This document shows, in pieces, positions 40,225 through 43,252 of a stretch of DNA of 43,252 bases. The stretch comes from Caproicibacter fermentans (GTDB taxonomy: Bacteria > Bacillota > Clostridia > Oscillospirales > Acutalibacteraceae). Made by a program: the position numbers and the translations under genes. The notes under the pieces were generated by a model, which saw only the letters and a program-made list of their open reading frames with translations, had not been told where the DNA came from and searched no databases. The stretch covers positions 1 to 43,252 of the forward strand of contig NZ_VWXL01000089.1 in NCBI RefSeq assembly GCF_009746625.1, in the 5' to 3' direction. The number at the start of each line of letters is the position of its first letter. Within the stretch, counting starts at the first letter, position 1.

Positions 40225-41946
40225 ATGAAACATTATCGGCATTTTAAAGCTGCCATATACTGCCGGGCAGGCGACCTGGCTGCGGTGGCGGAGCAGAGGG
40301 ATTTTCCGGAGCGCTTCGACTGGCTGACCCGTCACGTTTCGATCGGCAAGGTCTATCTTGAGACCTATCGGAGCGGGTTCCTCCTTCCCATGGGGGAGAT
40401 GAAGCGATGGATCACATTTTTTCAGGAGCGCGGCATTGAGACAGCGGGTGGCATAACGACTGACGCTGAGAATAAAGGCGACGGAGGATTCCATCCACTT
40501 TGCTACACCAGCAGGGCGACGAAAGAACTGCTGATTCGGGTTGTGCAGGAAACTGCGTCCTGGTTCGACGAGATCATTCTGGATGACTTTTATTTCACCA
40601 ACTGCAAATGCCCGGACTGCATCAAAGCGAAGAGAGACCGCTCGTGGTCGGAGTTCCGCACCGCCCTGATGCTGGATTTCTCAAAAAACGTCCTGATTCC
40701 GGCGGCAAAGAAGGTTAACCCGAACGTCAAAATGGTCATCAAATTCCCGAACTGGTATGATCATTTCGCGGACTGCGGTTACGACCTCGTGGGGGAGCCG
40801 CAGGTTTTCGACGGGGTCTACACTGGGACAGAGACTCGTTCGCCTGCGTGGACGCAGCAGCACCTGCCGAAATACCTGAGTTATTTCCATCTGCGTCGCA
40901 TGGAACGGCTTGTGCCCGGCCGCAATGGCGGCGGGTGGTTCGACCCGTACGAATCCACGGGCAATCTGACGGAATATGCCGATCAAGGCTATCTGACGCT
41001 TTATGCCGGTGCGAAAGAAGTGACTCTTTTCTGCCTCGGAACCTTGCTGGAAGCTTCGTATTCTCTCAGTGCCTCCGTTGCGGGACAGGTGTTTGAGGAG
41101 ACGGATGCCCTACTCGACGGGCTGGGTGAGCCGATAGGTGCAGCCTGCTACTTTTCCGCGGGTAGCAGGGGAGAGGACTACTTGCCCGATTTCATCGGGA
41201 TGCTTGGCATTCCGCTCGAACCGGAGGTCGAATATCCCGAAGCGGCGAAAACGGTGTTCCTCACCGCAGGGGCGGCAGCCGATTCCAGCGTGCTTGCCAA
41301 AGTGCAGAAGAGTCTGATGGACGGAGCGGATGTAATCGTGACCTCTGGCTTCCTGCAAGCCTCCGGTGCCAAGTTCCAGCAGGAGCTAGCAAACGTGTTC
41401 CTCACAGGGAAAAAGGTTTTGGTCCGGCGGTATTGTCTCTCGACAGACGGAGGGCTTTCCTTCGGCCTTTCCGCGGAAGGGGCGCAGACCGTCCTGATCC
41501 CGCAGTTGGAGTTTCAGACCAACGATATGTGGTCGCTTGCGAATGGCATGGACGGCGACAGCAACTTTCCCATTCTGCTGAAAACCTCCTATGGAAGGGG
41601 GAATCTCTACTTTCTGGCGGTTCCCGATAACATGGAGGGACTTTATCATTTTCCCACCCGAGTTTTGAATGCTGTCCGTGCTGTGTTTTGCAAGAATTTG
41701 CCCGCTCGATTGGAAGGGCCTGCAAAGGTGGCTCTGTTCTTGTACGGGAACAACCGACTGATCGTTCGGTCATTTGCACTTTGCTCCGAGGAGGTCACCG
41801 TAGTTTTAAAGGGTGGCACGGTGTTAGAAGAAATCACGACTGGGAAACTTTTGCATTCTTCCCTGGAGAACGGTGAAAACGCGGTGCATTTTCAGGCGTT
41901 GCCTGGAGTCAGCCGGCATTTCCGGATTATAATGGATAGAGAGTAA
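40225..41946 (+). CDS. Glycoside-hydrolase-like protein of unknown family
   Basis: A 573-residue protein that I cannot assign to a numbered family. The N-terminal 300 residues look like a TIM barrel: strands alternating with helices, WFDEIILDDFYFTNCKCPDC with paired acidic residues at a barrel-strand end, and VFDGVYTGTETRSPAW. The middle part (about 300-480) resembles a glutamine-amidotransferase-like or trimerisation-type domain, as in beta-galactosidases of family GH42, and the end is a small beta domain. No signal peptide is present. It ends the esterase operon, 52 bases behind the SGNH gene, so it may hydrolyse the deacetylated oligosaccharide. Catalytic residues cannot be fixed by eye. 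Confidence 0.65.
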   Translation: MKHYRHFKAAIYCRAGDLAAVAEQRDFPERFDWLTRHVSIGKVYLETYRSGFLLPMGEMKRWITFFQERGIETAGGITTDAENKGDGGFHPLCYTSRATKELLIRVVQETASWFDEIILDDFYFTNCKCPDCIKAKRDRSWSEFRTALMLDFSKNVLIPAAKKVNPNVKMVIKFPNWYDHFADCGYDLVGEPQVFDGVYTGTETRSPAWTQQHLPKYLSYFHLRRMERLVPGRNGGGWFDPYESTGNLTEYADQGYLTLYAGAKEVTLFCLGTLLEASYSLSASVAGQVFEETDALLDGLGEPIGAACYFSAGSRGEDYLPDFIGMLGIPLEPEVEYPEAAKTVFLTAGAAADSSVLAKVQKSLMDGADVIVTSGFLQASGAKFQQELANVFLTGKKVLVRRYCLSTDGGLSFGLSAEGAQTVLIPQLEFQTNDMWSLANGMDGDSNFPILLKTSYGRGNLYFLAVPDNMEGLYHFPTRVLNAVRAVFCKNLPARLEGPAKVALFLYGNNRLIVRSFALCSEEVTVVLKGGTVLEEITTGKLLHSSLENGENAVHFQALPGVSRHFRIIMDRE

Positions 41947-41983
41947 GAAATTTTGATAATTTCCCTACGGGTAAACTTAACGA

Positions 41984-42012
41984 TTGACTTTTAACAGCCG
42001 ATTTTTTATACT
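41984..42012 (+). promoter_or_regulatory. Promoter of the LacI-family gene
   Basis: TTGACT (41984-41989), 17 bases, TATACT (42007-42012). A CTTAATTAAG palindrome at 42011-42020 overlaps the -10 box, a position suited to autorepression. Confidence 0.75.
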
Positions 42013-42074
42013 TAATTAAGGTTATTAAGAAGGTTGTTAGCTAATTGATAAATTGCTTGATTGGATGATGAGTT

Positions 42075-43073
42075 ATGCCCAAAACAATTCGTATGGCTGA
42101 TATTGCCGCCCGCATGGGCGTGAGCACTGTTACGGTTTCCAAAGCCCTTTCGGGCAAGGATGGCGTCAGTGACGAAATCCGCGAAAAAATCAAACTCCTT
42201 GCGGATGAAATGGGGTACCACTACGGGACTTCGACCAAAAAGGGGCCAAAGGACACCGGTAATATCGGCATCCTGATTCCCTATGGGTTTGTAGAAAAGA
42301 CCAAATCTTTTTATTGGGATATGTATGAGCACGTCGTAAACCGCCTCTCCACAAACGGATACTTCGGCATTTTGGAGATGGTCCGTCGGGAGGATGAATT
42401 GCAGGTTGCAAAACCTCGCGTGCTGCAGGATGGGAAGATTGATGGCATCATTCTGATTGGGCAGGCTGAGCCGCCCTATCTGAAGATGCTGCAGAATTCC
42501 GAACTCCCGGTGATGTTCCTCGACTTTTACGACGCGGCGAGCGGCCAGAACTGCGTGATCTCCGACGGTTACTACGGGATGTACACTGTGACAAACTATC
42601 TGATCTCCATGGGACACAGGGAGATTCACTTCATCGGCTCCATTCACTCAACCAGCAGCATCAGCGACCGCTACTTTGGCTATTGCCGTGCCATGATGGA
42701 GCATAGCATCCCGGTGACGGAGGAGATGGTGGTTCCGGACCGCGGCGAGGATGGCGTGATGTCCATCCATTTGCCAGAAAAATTGCCGACAGCTTATGTT
42801 TGCAACTGCGACATGGTCGCCGGGAACGTCATCAATCAGCTTAAGAAGCGTGGAATCTGTGTGCCGGAGGACATCTCGGTCGTTGGATTCGATGACTTTA
42901 TGTTTCCCGGGCTTGTCCAGCAGGATGTCACAACCTATGCCGTTGACATGGAAGGTATGGCACGATCTTGTGTGGAGAGCCTTTTGCGAAAAGTACGCAA
43001 TTCCAATTACATTCCGAATTTAAAGATCGTAAGTGGTCGCTTGGTCATTCGCAGCAGCGTGCGACGCATTTGA
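42075..43073 (+). CDS. LacI/GalR-family transcriptional regulator
   Basis: A 332-residue repressor. The LacI-type helix-turn-helix lies at about residues 5-52 (MADIAARMGVSTVTVSKALS, then a hinge ending DEMGYHYG), and the periplasmic-binding-protein-like sugar domain at about 63-332 (IGILIPYG, DGIILIGQAE, VVGFDDFMFPGL). It very likely controls the three upstream genes in response to a sugar or oligosaccharide. The ATG at 42075 lacks a good ribosome binding site. It has its own promoter and is followed after 12 bases by the right repeat. Confidence 0.92.
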   Translation: MPKTIRMADIAARMGVSTVTVSKALSGKDGVSDEIREKIKLLADEMGYHYGTSTKKGPKDTGNIGILIPYGFVEKTKSFYWDMYEHVVNRLSTNGYFGILEMVRREDELQVAKPRVLQDGKIDGIILIGQAEPPYLKMLQNSELPVMFLDFYDAASGQNCVISDGYYGMYTVTNYLISMGHREIHFIGSIHSTSSISDRYFGYCRAMMEHSIPVTEEMVVPDRGEDGVMSIHLPEKLPTAYVCNCDMVAGNVINQLKKRGICVPEDISVVGFDDFMFPGLVQQDVTTYAVDMEGMARSCVESLLRKVRNSNYIPNLKIVSGRLVIRSSVRRI

Positions 43074-43085
43074 CACGTGAAAAAA

Positions 43086-43212
43086 GGGGGTGTTGCAAAA
43101 TGAAAATTTTGCAACACCCCCGTTCATGTTGAAAAGTGATCTAAATACGAAGCTTTTGTTGAAAACTTTGCGAGACAAATCGTCGAAATAGGAATAGCAA
43201 TGCTAAGCTCCG
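43086..43212 (+). repeat. Right arm of 127-bp inverted repeat pair
   Basis: This is the inverted counterpart of 1-127 (124 of 127 positions agree, no gaps). It begins with the 36-base hairpin (43086-43121). Read on the minus strand, that is from outside the window inwards, the hairpin is followed by TTTTTT (43085-43080), so it could end transcripts coming from outside. In the LacI direction there is no T-tract. The remaining 40 bases to the window end (43213-43252) probably continue the same element. No reading frame in this copy stays open for more than about 37 codons. Confidence 0.93.
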
Positions 43213-43252
43213 CCGTAAAGCGAAGCTGAAAAATCAATCATTTTCTGTTTTT

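Noticed and set aside
43086-43121. Hairpin as a terminator for the LacI-family gene
   Set aside because: In the LacI direction the stem is followed by GTTCATG with no T-tract. The T-tract is on the other strand, so it would work for transcripts entering from outside.
43124-43252. Right repeat as the 3' end of a transposase gene read inwards
   Set aside because: The two best frames both meet a TGA stop within about 37 codons in the longer right copy, so no coding end extends through it.

Overview
The window looks like the chromosome of a strictly anaerobic, fermentative member of the Clostridia, plausibly an Oscillospiraceae/Ruminococcaceae-type organism. The reasons are a complete 2-hydroxyglutarate-type glutamate fermentation locus, a six-subunit Rnf complex with ApbE, strong AGGAGG ribosome binding sites, a CdaA-CdaR pair and a SigH-like sigma factor. 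No species name can be supported from the sequence alone. Both ends lie in copies of one 127-bp repeat in inverted orientation, so this may be a draft contig that stops at repeats, or a segment bracketed by two copies of one element.

Positions 200-13530: glutamate fermentation. A divergent IclR regulator faces a long same-strand cluster: thiolase, then sodium-pumping glutaconyl-CoA decarboxylase subunits gcdD-gcdC-gcdB, glutaconate CoA-transferase gctA-gctB, gcdA, the sodium/glutamate symporter gltS, and the 2-hydroxyglutaryl-CoA dehydratase activator and subunits hgdC-hgdA-hgdB, closed by a strong terminator. The genes take up glutamate with Na+, turn (R)-2-hydroxyglutarate into its CoA ester, dehydrate it to glutaconyl-CoA, and decarboxylate that to crotonyl-CoA while exporting Na+. 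Glutamate dehydrogenase and 2-hydroxyglutarate dehydrogenase are not in the window.

Positions 13600-19430: cell-wall and peptide genes. They are a secreted GH24 lysozyme-like protein with five SH3b domains (one inserted inside the catalytic domain), an LD-carboxypeptidase, an M20 amidohydrolase and an M55 D-aminopeptidase.

Positions 19440-30500: mixed housekeeping genes. They are a ComM/YifB ATPase, a SigH-like sigma factor, a shrunken tRNA-like element, a zinc-ribbon protein, an acyl-CoA thioesterase, ispD-ispF, a DUF3343 protein with a class V aminotransferase (a sulfur/selenium-handling type of pair), cdaA-cdaR, a DsrE-like protein, a lipoprotein, trmB and a YbaK-like deacylase.

Positions 30660-36920: apbE and rnfCDGEAB. 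ApbE attaches FMN to RnfG and RnfD, and Rnf couples ferredoxin oxidation by NAD+ to ion export. This fits the reduced ferredoxin expected from crotonyl-CoA reduction in glutamate fermentation. An ATTCCATATGAT element occurs both at the IclR promoter and upstream of apbE, hinting at shared control.

Positions 36990-43073: an accessory island. A 5' fragment of a tRNA-Leu and an intact tRNA-Leu(CAA) are followed by the decayed 3' end of a large serine recombinase. Then come two SGNH esterases, an unrecognised glycoside-hydrolase-like protein and a LacI regulator, each transcription unit behind a near-consensus promoter. This is probably an acquired carbohydrate-deacetylation and degradation locus.
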